From: Lentilactobacillus buchneri
Lineage (GTDB): Bacteria > Bacillota > Bacilli > Lactobacillales > Lactobacillaceae
Direction of reading: 5' to 3'
Assembly (NCBI RefSeq): GCF_018314255.1
Contig: NZ_CP073066.1
Span: 2,232,001 to 2,296,000, forward strand
Length of the DNA stretch: 64,000 nt
This document shows positions 10,054 through 19,622 of the stretch, piece by piece. How positions within the stretch are numbered: the stretch's first letter is position 1; each line of letters starts with the position of its first letter. The notes beneath the pieces were generated by a model. It had not been told where the DNA came from. It ran no database searches and saw only the letters and a list, made by a program, of their open reading frames with translations. A program made the position numbers and the translations under genes.

Positions 10054-12696
10054 ATGAAACAGTTAAGCAGTGGTCAAATCAGACAGATGTACCTCGATTT
10101 TTTCCAGGAAAAGGGCCATACCATTGAACCAAGTGCCTCACTCATTCCAGTCGATGACCCAACTTTGCTTTGGATCAATTCGGGTGTTGCCACTATGAAA
10201 AAGTATTTTGACGGTTCAGTTGTCCCGAAAAACCCACGAATGACCAGTTCACAAAAGAGTATTCGAACCAACGATATTGAAAACGTCGGTAAAACACCCC
10301 GGCACCATACCTTATTTGAAATGTTAGGGAACTTTTCAGTTGGTGACTATTTCAAAAAAGAAGCCATTACCTGGGCCTATGAACTGTTAACTTCACCCAA
10401 GTGGTTCGGCTGGGATCCCGATAAGCTTTATATGACGGTTTACCCGAAAGATAAAGATGCCAAAATGTATTGGGAAAAAGTGGGCGTTGCGCCTGATCAT
10501 ATCATTGAAATTGAGGATAACTTCTGGGATATTGGCCAGGGACCATCCGGCCCCGATTCAGAAATCTTCTATGATCGCGGCAAGGACTTTGACAATCTAG
10601 CCCCTGATGACCCGGAAAATTACCCCGGTGGTGAAAACGACCGCTGGCTGGAAGTTTGGAACATTGTGTTCTCACAATTCAATCACACCCCACAAGATAC
10701 TTATGAACCACTTCCTCGAAAAAACATTGATACCGGAATGGGTCTTGAACGAGTGGTTTCAATTTTCCAACATGCCCGAACCAACTTCGAAACCGACCTC
10801 TTTTTGCCGATGATTCGCAAGACTGAAGAATTAAGTGACAATAAGAAATACGATACCAACAAGAAGGATAACGAAGCCTTCAGAATTATTGCCGATCATG
10901 CCCGGGCAATCACGGTTGCTATCGGCGATGGCGCATTGCCTTCCAACGTCGGCCGCGGCTACGTTATCCGTCGCTTGATTCGAAGAGCAATCGTTAACGG
11001 TCAGCGGCTTGGAATCAACGAAGCTTTCTTATACAAATTGGTTCCAGTTGTCGGCCAGACTTTGGAATCATATTATCCCGATGTTCTTAAGCAAAAGGAT
11101 TATATTGCCAAAGTTGTCCGTTCAGAAGAAGATCGGTTTAACGAAACGCTGACTGACGGCTTGAAACTGTTCAATCAAGTGGTAAAAGACGCCAAAGCAA
11201 ATCATCAAACGACCATCGATGGCCCAACTGCCTTCAAACTCTACGATACGTATGGTTTCCCAGTTGAGTTGACTGAAGAAGAGGCCAATGATGCCGGCTT
11301 ATCCGTTGACAAGCCAGGCTTTGAGGTTGAAATGCAAAAACAAAAAGATCGTGCCCGAAAGGCCAGAAGTGGTGCCAAGTCAATGGGTGTTCAACGGGAT
11401 CTCTTAATTGAAATCAAGGATCCAAGCGAGTACGTTGGCTACGATACCTTGGATGTCGATCACGCCGAGCTTTTGGAAATTGTCGAGAACGAAAAACTGG
11501 TCGATCATTCAAAGGGTGGCTCTGTTGAAGTGATCTTTGACAAAACACCATTCTACGCGGAAATGGGCGGCCAAGTTGCTGACCGGGGAGTTGTCCTTGA
11601 TGAAGAGGGAGACAAGGTTGCCGATGTCGTTGACGTCCAGCATGCACCCAATGGTCAGAACCTGCACACATTAAAAACTCAGGAACCCCTCGAAAAGGGC
11701 AAGACCTATCACTTGATTGTTGACAAATTATTCCACAGTCGCGTTGAGAAGAATCACACAGCAACCCATTTGTTGGACCAATCATTGCGAAATGTTTTGG
11801 GTGGACACACCCAACAAGCTGGTTCACTCGTTGAACCTAACTATTTGCGATTTGATTTTAACCACTTTGGCCAGGTTACGGATGAAGATTTACAGAAGGT
11901 TGAAGATATGGTTAACCGCCAAATCTTCAATGAAATCGATGTCAACACTGTTGTCACGGATCCTAAGACCGGTAAAAAGATGGGTGCTATTGCCTTATTT
12001 AGTGAAAAGTATGGCGATAAAGTACGTGTTGTCAGCATTGGCGACTTCTCAGTTGAATTCTGTGGCGGAACTCATGTTAACAATACCCGCGACATTGGCT
12101 TATTCAAGATTGTCTCTGAATCCGGAGTTGGGGCTGGTGTCCGCCGAATTGAAGCGGTCACAGCCAAAGATGCTTTCAAGTTGCTGAACGATCATGAAAA
12201 GGAACTGAAACAAATTGCCGGCGACTTGAAAGTCACCCAAATTAAAGACACACCCAAACGGGTTGACCAACTGCTGGGCGAAATTAAGGATCTTACCCAA
12301 AAACAACAGTCACTGGAAGCCAAATTGGCTGGACAACAGGCTCAAAATGTTTTTGCCGACAAGAAAACTGCCGGTAAGTATTCCATTATCACCGGAATCA
12401 TCAAAGATGCCGGAATGGATCAGCTGCGCCAATTAGCTGATACTTGGCGCTCTAAGCATTTGTCTGACGTCTTGGTTCTTGGAACCGGCAGCGGCGACAA
12501 AGCTAACTTGATTGTCGCAGTGGCAGATGAACAGATCAAGGCGGGCATTAAGGCTGGTGATCTGATCAAATCGATCGCGGGCAATATTAAAGGCGGCGGC
12601 GGCGGTCGTCCAAACATGGCTCAGGCTGGTGGCAAAGATCCTGCTGGCCTTGATAAAGCGATGAGCGCAGCGGTTGATTGGTTGGCAAATAAATAA
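10054..12696 (+). CDS. alaS: Alanine--tRNA ligase
   Basis: AlaRS charges tRNA-Ala and edits Ser/Gly mischarging. The 880-aa product has the class II catalytic core (SSGQIRQMYLDFF, NSGVATMK, GMGLERV), the editing-domain zinc motifs HTATH (about 568) and CGGTH (about 670), and the C-terminal DHHA1 domain ending in a GGGGGRPNMAQAGG segment. ATG 10054 follows AAAGGAGAAG; the open frame extends back into the T-box leader (from 9976), which is not coding. Regulated by tRNA-Ala charging through the T-box. Confidence 0.97.
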   Translation: MKQLSSGQIRQMYLDFFQEKGHTIEPSASLIPVDDPTLLWINSGVATMKKYFDGSVVPKNPRMTSSQKSIRTNDIENVGKTPRHHTLFEMLGNFSVGDYFKKEAITWAYELLTSPKWFGWDPDKLYMTVYPKDKDAKMYWEKVGVAPDHIIEIEDNFWDIGQGPSGPDSEIFYDRGKDFDNLAPDDPENYPGGENDRWLEVWNIVFSQFNHTPQDTYEPLPRKNIDTGMGLERVVSIFQHARTNFETDLFLPMIRKTEELSDNKKYDTNKKDNEAFRIIADHARAITVAIGDGALPSNVGRGYVIRRLIRRAIVNGQRLGINEAFLYKLVPVVGQTLESYYPDVLKQKDYIAKVVRSEEDRFNETLTDGLKLFNQVVKDAKANHQTTIDGPTAFKLYDTYGFPVELTEEEANDAGLSVDKPGFEVEMQKQKDRARKARSGAKSMGVQRDLLIEIKDPSEYVGYDTLDVDHAELLEIVENEKLVDHSKGGSVEVIFDKTPFYAEMGGQVADRGVVLDEEGDKVADVVDVQHAPNGQNLHTLKTQEPLEKGKTYHLIVDKLFHSRVEKNHTATHLLDQSLRNVLGGHTQQAGSLVEPNYLRFDFNHFGQVTDEDLQKVEDMVNRQIFNEIDVNTVVTDPKTGKKMGAIALFSEKYGDKVRVVSIGDFSVEFCGGTHVNNTRDIGLFKIVSESGVGAGVRRIEAVTAKDAFKLLNDHEKELKQIAGDLKVTQIKDTPKRVDQLLGEIKDLTQKQQSLEAKLAGQQAQNVFADKKTAGKYSIITGIIKDAGMDQLRQLADTWRSKHLSDVLVLGTGSGDKANLIVAVADEQIKAGIKAGDLIKSIAGNIKGGGGGRPNMAQAGGKDPAGLDKAMSAAVDWLANK

Positions 12697-12735
12697 TTAT
12701 TACACCACGGTTACATGTCGGTTACATTGGCTTAC

Positions 12736-12758
12736 TTGATTGTAGTTTCACTTATAAT
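12736..12758 (+). promoter_or_regulatory. Probable promoter of ireB-ruvX
   Basis: Perfect -10 TATAAT at 12753-12758. The -35 is poor: GCTTAC at 17-base spacing or TTGATT (12736-12741) at only 11. It lies in the 108-base alaS-ireB gap. Confidence 0.45.
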
Positions 12759-12804
12759 CAGTTAAAATTAATACAAATGACCTTAAGTCATAGAGGTGAA
12801 TTGT

Positions 12805-13086
12805 ATGAGTTCGTTAGATAAAACCATGTTTTTTAATTTTAATGAAGATCAGCCAAAAGACGTCCGCGAAACATTGTTGACTGTGTATGCAGCACTGGAA
12901 GAAAAGGGTTACAATCCATATAATCAGATTGTTGGGTACTTGATTTCTGGCGATCCAGCATACATTCCACGTAACCTTGATGCGCGAAATCTTATCCGCC
13001 GACATGAACGTGATGAAATAATCGAAGAGTTAGTTCGTTTCTATTTGGATAATCATCCAACCGAAACGAAAAAAGGTAAAAAATGA
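12805..13086 (+). CDS. ireB: IreB family regulatory phosphoprotein (UPF0297)
   Basis: Homologues of this small protein are substrates of the PASTA-domain kinase IreK in enterococci and affect cephalosporin tolerance. The 93-aa product carries the family signature: [17 protein letters not shown] near the N-terminus, then [25 protein letters not shown] 12805 follows GAGGTGA at 5-base spacing. The stop overlaps the ruvX start by 4 bases (ATGA). The alaS-ireB-ruvX-DUF1292 order is conserved in low-GC Gram-positives (yrzL-yrrK-yrzB in Bacillus). Confidence 0.93.
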   Translation: MSSLDKTMFFNFNEDQPKDVRETLLTVYAALEEKGYNPYNQIVGYLISGDPAYIPRNLDARNLIRRHERDEIIEELVRFYLDNHPTETKKGKK

Positions 13087-13517
13087 GATTAATGGGTTTA
13101 GATGTTGGTTCAAAGACCGTCGGGGTTGCTGTTAGCGACCAGTTGGGCTGGACCTCACAAGGGGTTGAAATAATTCGAATCGACGAGGACAACAAGGAAT
13201 TTGGTTTAGATCGGGTTTCCGAGTTGGTTAAAAAGTACCAAGTTGATGGATTTGTCGTCGGCCTTCCCAAAAACATGAACAATTCTTTAGGCCCCCGGGC
13301 TGAAGCTTCGCAACAGTATGGCAAACGACTTGAAGACAAGTTTAACTTGCCAGTTGATTTTGAAGATGAACGATTAACGACTGTTGAGGCTCAGCGGATG
13401 TTGACAGAAGAAGCAGATGTTTCCAGAGCCAAGCGCAAAAAAGTGATCGATAAGCTGGCCGCTGGCTTGATACTTCAGAATTATTTGGACCGCAATGGTA
13501 AATTAACTAAAATATAG
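13083..13517 (+). CDS. ruvX: Holliday junction resolvase-like / pre-16S rRNA nuclease RuvX (YqgF)
   Basis: YqgF/RuvX has an RNase H-like fold; the family is implicated in 5' maturation of 16S rRNA and was named for a presumed resolvase role. The 144-aa protein contains [15 protein letters not shown] (metal-site Asp), [21 protein letters not shown] and a final DKLAAG-ILQNYL helix. It is coupled translationally to ireB by the ATGA overlap and followed 14 bases later by the DUF1292 gene. Confidence 0.93.
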   Translation: MRLMGLDVGSKTVGVAVSDQLGWTSQGVEIIRIDEDNKEFGLDRVSELVKKYQVDGFVVGLPKNMNNSLGPRAEASQQYGKRLEDKFNLPVDFEDERLTTVEAQRMLTEEADVSRAKRKKVIDKLAAGLILQNYLDRNGKLTKI

Positions 13518-13531
13518 CGAGGTAAACAATT

Positions 13532-13858
13532 ATGGCAGACCAAGAACCAGTACAACAACAAATTACATTAGTCGACGAAAACGGCGATGAAACTTTATAC
13601 GACGTATTATTCACTTTTAAATCAGAGGACTTTGATCGGTCGTACATTCTGATTTATCCAGATGGCAAAGGTGAAGATGAAGAAGTCGAAATTCAAGCTT
13701 ATGCACTGCCAAAGGGTGATGATCCAAGTGACCCTCAAGGTGGAGAACTTCAAGCAATTGAAACTGACAAAGAATGGGATATGATCGAATCAGTTTTGAA
13801 CACCTTCTTGGGTAAAGATGGCGACGATCAGGATGATGACAGCAACGACAATCAATAA
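13532..13858 (+). CDS. DUF1292 domain-containing protein (YrzB family)
   Basis: A 108-aa acidic protein of unknown function. It shows the DUF1292 pattern ITLVDENGDETLYDVLFTF with YILIYP and a central VEIQAYALP strand, then a C-terminus of mostly Asp/Asn (after about 96) that is probably disordered. ATG 13532 follows GAGG. It is the last gene of the ireB-ruvX unit and is followed by a strong terminator. Conserved genomic position supports the call; no biochemical role is established. Confidence 0.88.
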   Translation: MADQEPVQQQITLVDENGDETLYDVLFTFKSEDFDRSYILIYPDGKGEDEEVEIQAYALPKGDDPSDPQGGELQAIETDKEWDMIESVLNTFLGKDGDDQDDDSNDNQ

Positions 13859-13879
13859 TTAAAGATTGTCCCTATTGCG

Positions 13880-13920
13880 AAAGGATTGAGGCGAAGCATC
13901 GTTGAGTCTCAGTCCTTTTT
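13880..13920 (+). terminator. Rho-independent terminator after the DUF1292 gene
   Basis: AAAGGATTGAG (13880-13890) pairs with CTCAGTCCTTT (13908-13918), 11 bp with one G-U, loop of 17, ending in five T. Confidence 0.75.
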
Positions 13921-13947
13921 AATTGAAAGAATTTAGGATGTGATGTA

Positions 13948-14190
13948 ATGTCTAGTAACGAAAAACGTCGCTTCAAAACAACCATTGATGGCAAGGATTA
14001 CGTGCTTGTCGGTAAGGGATCGGTTGATCATATGCAGGCGGTGTCCGATTTATTAAATGAGCAGCTCAAGCAACTTCATGAGGCGATGCCAACTGCCACT
14101 GATGAGCAGCGGGCAATCCTAATTGCCTTTAATGCAATCTCCAAACAATTTGATGTTGAGGAAAAAGCACACAGTAAAGAGGTTCATTAG
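13948..14190 (+). CDS. zapA: Cell division protein ZapA
   Basis: ZapA bundles FtsZ protofilaments at the division site. The 80-aa product matches the short Gram-positive type: a beta N-terminus (KRRFKTTIDGKDYVLVGKGS) followed by a long helix with VSDLLNEQLKQL and a heptad-like C-terminal part. ATG 13948 follows AGGATGTG. The next gene starts at the base after its stop, and mutS2 overlaps that gene, so zapA-cvpA-mutS2 is one operon, as in B. subtilis (yshA-yshB-mutSB). Confidence 0.9.
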   Translation: MSSNEKRRFKTTIDGKDYVLVGKGSVDHMQAVSDLLNEQLKQLHEAMPTATDEQRAILIAFNAISKQFDVEEKAHSKEVH

Positions 14191-14709
14191 ATGATTTTTA
14201 CAATTGGGATCATTCTGATTTTAATATTTGGCTTTTTCCGCGGCCTTCATCGAGGTTTCGTGAATGAAGTCTTAAGTCTGATTGGCTTTTTGGCGGCAAC
14301 CATCGTCAGTATCGTTGGAACCAGTCCAATTGCTGACTTTATTAATCAGGCAATTTTTAAAAACGGCGGCAATCAAACTGCTGAGTTGATTATCAAATGG
14401 GTGATCTTTGCCTTCCTTTTTGGGTTTGTTTGGCGGATTGTTCGTTTGCTGAGTGATCTATTATCTCCGATCACCCGCCTGCCATTATTACATCAATTGA
14501 ACGCACTACTGGGTGCAGCCGCAGATCTTCTCATCAAGTATTTGTTCATTTTCATCTTGCTGAACTTTCTGCTGATGTTCCCTGATCAGAGCATTCAAGA
14601 ACAGTACCAACAATTTGACGTTTCCCAGTGGATTGTGAAAAAAACACCGATTCTCTCAGATAAAATGATTCAGATTTGGAATCAACATTCTAGTGAGGTT
14701 AATGTATGA
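14191..14709 (+). CDS. CvpA family membrane protein
   Basis: A 172-aa integral membrane protein with about four hydrophobic segments (1-18, 24-45, 65-88, 107-127) and the CvpA family pattern FGFFRGLHRGFVNEVLSLIGFL near the N-terminus, corresponding to B. subtilis YshB. CvpA in E. coli is linked to colicin V export and stress tolerance; the role in Firmicutes is unknown. It abuts zapA and overlaps mutS2 by 4 bases. Confidence 0.88.
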   Translation: MIFTIGIILILIFGFFRGLHRGFVNEVLSLIGFLAATIVSIVGTSPIADFINQAIFKNGGNQTAELIIKWVIFAFLFGFVWRIVRLLSDLLSPITRLPLLHQLNALLGAAADLLIKYLFIFILLNFLLMFPDQSIQEQYQQFDVSQWIVKKTPILSDKMIQIWNQHSSEVNV

Positions 14710-17072
14710 ACGAAAAAGTTTTAGAAACATTAGAGTATGGAAAAATCAAGGAGCAGCTGGCCAAATATCTGACGACCGACCGTGGCCGACAAATTGTCGA
14801 TTTATTGACACCCAGTCCTTCCTTTGAAACCGTTTCTCAACGCTTGGCACAGACGGCCGATGGGGCTGACATTGTCCGCTTAAAGGGAGAAATTCCGATT
14901 CCAAAACTCGCAGATATTGCACCGTATATGAAACGCCTGCGGATTGAAAATGCGTCATTAAGCGGAACTGAGCTGTCTCATATCACCAAATTACTACGCG
15001 CTGTGCAGGTCGTCACTGAATTTTTTAGGGGCTTGGCGGCTGAAGAAGTGACTTTAAAATCCGTTCCCTCAATTGTCGATCGGCTCACATTGATGCCTGA
15101 AGTGACCAAACGAATGGTGGCTTCGGTTGATGAAGACGGCCGCATTCTGGATGGCGCTTCTTCGCAATTACGTTCAATTCGCCGGACCATTGCGGCCACT
15201 CAAAGTAATATTCGTTCGAAAATGGGGAAGTTTATTAAGGGATCGGATGCCAAATACCTTTCTGAGCCGATTATTACCGTTCGTGACGGCAGGTTTGTCC
15301 TGCCAATCAAGGCCGAATATAAGCAGCGATTTGGCGGCATCATTCATGATCAAAGTGCCTCTGGCCAAACGTTGTATGTGGAACCAAACAACGTTGTCGA
15401 AATGAACAATCAATTGCGTCGGGATCAGCTTGCTGAAAGAGCTGAAGTTCGGCGGATTTTGGCAGAGTTAACCAATTTAATTCGCCCGCATCGTGACGAG
15501 TTGTTGGCCAACATGGATTTGGTTGGCCAATTGGACTTTGTGAATGCCAAAGCCAAATTTGCTCATGCCACTGGTAGTGTGATGCCCAAAGTATCACCGA
15601 AAAATGTTATTAATCTCAGAAAGGCTCGCCATCCGTTAATTCCCAGAGATCAAGTCGTTGCCAACGACATTGAACTTGGCGATCAGTACAATACGATTAT
15701 TGTGACCGGGCCGAATACCGGTGGTAAAACAATTACCATTAAAACTGTCGGCCTCCTGCAGTTAATGGGGCAGTCAGGCCTGTTTATTACTGCCAATGAA
15801 GACTCCCAGATTGGTGTGTTTGATAACGTCTTTGCCGATATTGGCGATGAGCAGTCAATTGAAGCCAATCTGAGTACCTTTTCATCACACATGGACAATA
15901 TCATCAGCATTCTAAAACAGACCAGTAAAGACAGCTTGGTCTTGCTGGATGAACTTGGTGCCGGTACCGACCCCAAAGAAGGGGCCGCACTGGCAATGGC
16001 GATTATTGATGCCTTTCATCAAATTGGCGGCGAACTGATTGCCACGACCCATTATCCTGAATTAAAGGCGTTTGCTTACAACCGGCAGGGGATTATCAAT
16101 GCATCCATGGAGTTTGATGTTGAGACACTCCAGCCAACTTATCGATTTTTACTGGGAATTCCCGGTCAAAGTAACGCCTTGAACATTGCCAGCAAACTTG
16201 GGATGCCAGCGGCCATTATTGACCAGGCACGGGCGTTTACCGACTCCGAGAACCAAGATATCAATAATATGATTGAAGAGCTGACAGCGCAAACTAAGCG
16301 GGCTCACGATGAAGCTGATGAATTAGATCAACAACTGAAAGAATCAACCCGGCTTCAGCATGACCTGCAAGACAAGTTTACCAAGTACGAAAGTCAGAAG
16401 GAACGGCTCGTCGAACAGGCTAAGCAACAGGCTAATCAAGTGGTCGAAGAGGCTAAGAAGAAGGCCGACCGAATTATTGATGATCTGCATCAAAAGCAGG
16501 CCCAGGTCGGTAAAGTTGCCGTTAAGGAAAACGAGCTGATTGATGCCAAAGGGGCGCTCAATCAATTGGAATCTGCTCCGAGTCTGACAAAGAATAAGGT
16601 TTTAAGAAAAGAAAAGGCCAAGCACGATTTCCATCCCGGCGACGATGTTTTGGTCAAATCTTATGGTCAACAGGGGACGTTGCTGAGGAAGGATAAGAAC
16701 CATACTTGGGACGTCCAAATCGGCATTTTGAAGATGCAGATTGAAGAATCTGATTTGGAAAAGGCAACTCCAGCCAAACAAGATAAGAATCAGTATCAGA
16801 CCCACGTGTCCCGGACCAGGTCGACTGGGATGTCACCGACCTTGGATCTGCGCGGTCACCGATACGAAGAAGCAATGACAGAAGTCGATCGCTACATTGA
16901 TTCGGCCCTACTTGCCGGCTACCCTTCAGTGACAATTATTCACGGCAAGGGAACCGGGGCGCTTCGTAAAGGGGTCACCGAATATTTGAAACGAAACCCA
17001 CGGGTAAAGAGTTTTGGCTATTCTGCACCGAATGCTGGTGGGGATGGTTCAACGGTTGTGAAGTTAAAATAA
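14706..17072 (+). CDS. mutS2: Endonuclease MutS2 with C-terminal Smr domain
   Basis: MutS2 is a MutS-related ATPase/nuclease that acts in suppression of recombination and in rescue of collided ribosomes in B. subtilis; it is not a mismatch repair protein. The 788-aa product has the MutS core and clamp, Walker A TGPNTGGKT (about 336-344), Walker B LVLLDELGAGTDP, ATTHYPELK, a long charged coiled coil (about 515-620), and the Smr nuclease domain from about 712 (LDLRGHRYEEA, IIHGKGTGALRKGV). It overlaps the cvpA-like gene by 4 bases. It does not replace the damaged mutL. Confidence 0.95.
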   Translation: MNEKVLETLEYGKIKEQLAKYLTTDRGRQIVDLLTPSPSFETVSQRLAQTADGADIVRLKGEIPIPKLADIAPYMKRLRIENASLSGTELSHITKLLRAVQVVTEFFRGLAAEEVTLKSVPSIVDRLTLMPEVTKRMVASVDEDGRILDGASSQLRSIRRTIAATQSNIRSKMGKFIKGSDAKYLSEPIITVRDGRFVLPIKAEYKQRFGGIIHDQSASGQTLYVEPNNVVEMNNQLRRDQLAERAEVRRILAELTNLIRPHRDELLANMDLVGQLDFVNAKAKFAHATGSVMPKVSPKNVINLRKARHPLIPRDQVVANDIELGDQYNTIIVTGPNTGGKTITIKTVGLLQLMGQSGLFITANEDSQIGVFDNVFADIGDEQSIEANLSTFSSHMDNIISILKQTSKDSLVLLDELGAGTDPKEGAALAMAIIDAFHQIGGELIATTHYPELKAFAYNRQGIINASMEFDVETLQPTYRFLLGIPGQSNALNIASKLGMPAAIIDQARAFTDSENQDINNMIEELTAQTKRAHDEADELDQQLKESTRLQHDLQDKFTKYESQKERLVEQAKQQANQVVEEAKKKADRIIDDLHQKQAQVGKVAVKENELIDAKGALNQLESAPSLTKNKVLRKEKAKHDFHPGDDVLVKSYGQQGTLLRKDKNHTWDVQIGILKMQIEESDLEKATPAKQDKNQYQTHVSRTRSTGMSPTLDLRGHRYEEAMTEVDRYIDSALLAGYPSVTIIHGKGTGALRKGVTEYLKRNPRVKSFGYSAPNAGGDGSTVVKLK

Positions 17073-17151
17073 AAATGATTGTGTGCAATCTGTTTGCTTT
17101 TTGCTAAAAAATTGTTAGTATTAAACTATTAAAGGATTGGAGTGTTTTAAT

Positions 17152-17463
17152 ATGCTTAAAGAAACTACGGATCAAACTTTTGAAAAAGACACTGCCGAAG
17201 GTGTCACCTTAACCGATGTTTGGGCAACTTGGTGTGGCCCTTGTCGGATGCAGACACCTGTCATCGAAGAGCTGGCAGAAGAAATGGATAATGTTAAGTT
17301 CACTAAAATGGACGCCGACAAAAACCCGGAAACTTTATCCAAATTCGGTATCATGAGTATCCCAACCTTGTTGGTTAAAAAAGACGGCAAAGTCGTTGAT
17401 ACCATCGTTGGGTATCACCCAAAGGCCCAAGTTAAAAAAGTGCTTGATCAATATGCCGGCTAG
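17152..17463 (+). CDS. trxA: Thioredoxin
   Basis: Dithiol-disulfide oxidoreductase of the cytoplasm. The 103-aa product has the active site WCGPC at 27-31, the cis-proline segment SIPTLLV and a complete thioredoxin fold. Oddly the active site is preceded by WAT where many have WAP/WAE. The start is ATG 17152 after AAAGGATTGGAG; an upstream in-frame start at 17137 has no good ribosome binding site. It lies 79 bases after mutS2, as in B. subtilis, with its own weak promoter (TTGCTT, 16 bases, TAGTAT). Confidence 0.95.
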   Translation: MLKETTDQTFEKDTAEGVTLTDVWATWCGPCRMQTPVIEELAEEMDNVKFTKMDADKNPETLSKFGIMSIPTLLVKKDGKVVDTIVGYHPKAQVKKVLDQYAG

Positions 17464-17503
17464 TCTTTAGAATGACTTCGGTGTCTCAAGCGGTTTGACA
17501 GTC

Positions 17504-17549
17504 AAAAAGCCCACCGCAAAACCAAATCAGGTTTTGTGGTGGGCTTTTT
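17504..17549. terminator. Bidirectional terminator between trxA and yslB
   Basis: A 20-bp stem with a single G-U (17504-17523 with 17530-17549) around a 6-base loop, A-run on the left and T-run on the right, so it can end transcription of the convergent trxA and yslB. Confidence 0.93.
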
Positions 17550-17561
17550 GATTCCAATGAG

Positions 17562-18080
17562 TTAATCATCAGGCTTGGAATTGTCATCGGGATCGGGTTG
17601 AACGATTTCAAATATAGCAGAAGCTTCTTGACCATCAGTTGGCTTGTCAGGGCTCAAATAGGTGCTTAAAAGCACAAATCCCTTATTAACATTGGCCTTT
17701 TCGAGCTCAGCTTCGGCTTGTTGGTTAAGAATATACTGACAGCTTTGAGCGATGAATCCGGATTCCAGATAAAAATCAGGATCATCAAATGCGTTGAGAC
17801 GCTGGGCGACGATCTTGCCGCTTAGCTGCCAGCTGATCTGGTTACCAGAGCGTTTAAGCAGCTTTAGGTCGCCAAATTTAAATTGTTTGAAAAAGGTTTC
17901 CAAATCTTCATAGGTTGCCAGACGATGATCTCTTGCCAGATGCTTGCCGGCCCAATAGGAAATTTCGTGGACGTCTTTGCCTAAAATCTCAGGAATCAGT
18001 GAATCGCGAATTAATTCCTGGCCCAGTAGGTCTCTCATTGTATCGTCAGTCATAAAATGCTTGTATACTTCGTTATCCAT
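17562..18080 (-). CDS. yslB: YslB family protein (DUF2507)
   Basis: A 172-aa cytoplasmic protein of the DUF2507 family, related to small-ligand-binding domains; function unknown. The family features visible are RDLLGQELIRDSLIPEILG, ISYWAGKHLAR, a central FGDLKLLK strand and ESGFIAQSCQYI. The last 15 residues are acidic. ATG (at 18080) follows GGAGATTAAAAA in the minus direction. It is transcribed alone, divergent from murI and convergent with trxA. Confidence 0.85.
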   Translation of the reverse strand: MDNEVYKHFMTDDTMRDLLGQELIRDSLIPEILGKDVHEISYWAGKHLARDHRLATYEDLETFFKQFKFGDLKLLKRSGNQISWQLSGKIVAQRLNAFDDPDFYLESGFIAQSCQYILNQQAEAELEKANVNKGFVLLSTYLSPDKPTDGQEASAIFEIVQPDPDDNSKPDD

Positions 18081-18213
18081 TTTTTAATCTCCATCAATGC
18101 AAAATGTAATAAATAAATTATACAATAAAATCATTAATCTTGTTTTGTAAGTTGAAGTAAAGATTCTTTTGCAAGATAATAATGTTATTGAGACAAAGGA
18201 AGAAGGAATTCTG

Positions 18214-19008
18214 TTGGATAATCGGCCGATTGGCGTTATGGACTCGGGGGTCGGCGGGCTTACCGTCTTAAAGGAAATCACCAAAATCCTCCCGAATGAA
18301 TCGTACATCTTTATTGGCGATCAGGCCAATTTACCGTACGGGCAAAAGAGTTCTGAAACCGTCAGAAAACTCACAAAAAGAATTGCAGACTATCTGGTTG
18401 AACAAAATATCAAAATGTTTGTAATTGCCTGTAACACAGCCACTGCTGCGGCATATGAATATTTAAAGAAAATTTTACCGATTCCGGTTATCGGCGTAAT
18501 CGAACCGGGTGCCCAAATGGCCGTTGAAGCCTCCAAATCCGGGGAGATTGGTGTGATTGCCACCAACGGCACCGTCCGCTCCGGAGATTATCAGCGATTG
18601 ATCAAACAAGCCAACCGATCAGCAGTTGTGTCATCGTTAGGCTGTCCGGAATTTGTCACGATGGTCGAAGAGGGGCTTGCCGGAACCGTTGAAGCTCAGG
18701 TTGCCGTGAACAACCGACTGGCTTGGTTTATGGATAAACCGATTGATACTTTGGTCATGGGCTGCACCCATTTTCCAATTTTAAAAAATGAAATTCAAAA
18801 TGTGATGGGCAATGCCGTCACGTTGATTGACCCGGGAGTCGCAACTGCTCAGCAAGTCAAGGCAAAGTTAGCAGCTCATGATGGTTTTGCCCCCGCACAA
18901 AAACAGCGTGTTCGAAGATTTTACACCACCGGGAACCCGGCGGATTTCGCCAAAGTTGCCGACAAGTTACTGGGAACACCGATTAGTGCCGTTAAGTTAG
19001 ATATTTAA
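18214..19008 (+). CDS. murI: Glutamate racemase
   Basis: MurI makes D-glutamate for peptidoglycan. The product from TTG 18214 is 264 aa, the normal size, and begins with the canonical DNRPIGVMDSGVGGLTVL. Both catalytic cysteine motifs are present: ACNTATAAA (about 73) and GCTHFP (about 183). TTG 18214 is preferred because AAAGGAAGAAGG lies 7 bases upstream and homologues start there; an in-frame TTG at 18169 would add 15 unusual residues and lacks a ribosome binding site. rdgB follows after 14 bases. Confidence 0.93.
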   Translation: MDNRPIGVMDSGVGGLTVLKEITKILPNESYIFIGDQANLPYGQKSSETVRKLTKRIADYLVEQNIKMFVIACNTATAAAYEYLKKILPIPVIGVIEPGAQMAVEASKSGEIGVIATNGTVRSGDYQRLIKQANRSAVVSSLGCPEFVTMVEEGLAGTVEAQVAVNNRLAWFMDKPIDTLVMGCTHFPILKNEIQNVMGNAVTLIDPGVATAQQVKAKLAAHDGFAPAQKQRVRRFYTTGNPADFAKVADKLLGTPISAVKLDI

Positions 19009-19022
19009 AGGAGTTTGATAAC

Positions 19023-19622
19023 GTGAAAAGACCCGAATCGATTGTGATTGCCTCACAAAACGCTCATAAAATCATTGAGTTTGAGGATGCTTTTAAACCA
19101 ACCGGAATCACGATTAAATCACTGAAGCATTTTGAAAATGTGCCGACGATCGCTGAAACCGGCACGACATTTGAAGAAAATGCGACCCTCAAGGCCACCG
19201 GCATCATGAACTTTACGCATCAAGCGGTGATCGCTGATGATTCCGGCCTGGTGGTTAAAGCACTCAACGGCCAACCCGGTGTCCACTCAGCCCGTTATGC
19301 AGGTGATCACGATGATGACGTCAACAACGATAAGCTTTTGAAGGAAATGCAAAACAAAACGGATCGGACGGCTTACTTTGAATCTGTTCTGGTCTATTTA
19401 ACGCCTGAGGGTGACAAGGTGGTTGCCAGCGGTCGAATCGACGGCGAAATTTTACGTGAACGCCGTGGGAATAACGATTTTGGCTATGATCCATTATTCT
19501 ATGTGCCCAGCCAGCAGCGAACACTCGCCGAGATGAGCACCCATGATAAAAATCTGATTAGCCATCGGGGCAATGCCATCCGCAACCTGATCCGTAAATT
19601 GTTGGGGTTGTGGGACTCATGA
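19023..19622 (+). CDS. rdgB: XTP/dITP diphosphatase (RdgB/HAM1)
   Basis: Removes ITP, dITP and XTP from the nucleotide pool to prevent misincorporation. The 199-aa product has SQNAHKIIEFEDAF at the substrate loop, ETGTTFEENA, DDSGL.V.AL.G.PGV.SARYAG and GNNDFGYDPLFYVP. It starts with GTG 19023 after AAAGGAG. It overlaps the next gene by 4 bases (ATGA). The murI-rdgB-phosphoesterase order is conserved in Bacillus (racE-ysnA-ysnB). Confidence 0.95.
   Translation: MKRPESIVIASQNAHKIIEFEDAFKPTGITIKSLKHFENVPTIAETGTTFEENATLKATGIMNFTHQAVIADDSGLVVKALNGQPGVHSARYAGDHDDDVNNDKLLKEMQNKTDRTAYFESVLVYLTPEGDKVVASGRIDGEILRERRGNNDFGYDPLFYVPSQQRTLAEMSTHDKNLISHRGNAIRNLIRKLLGLWDS

Noticed and set aside
11414..11827. 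137-codon antisense frame within alaS
   Set aside because: Entirely inside a fully conserved synthetase gene; no homology or ribosome binding site.
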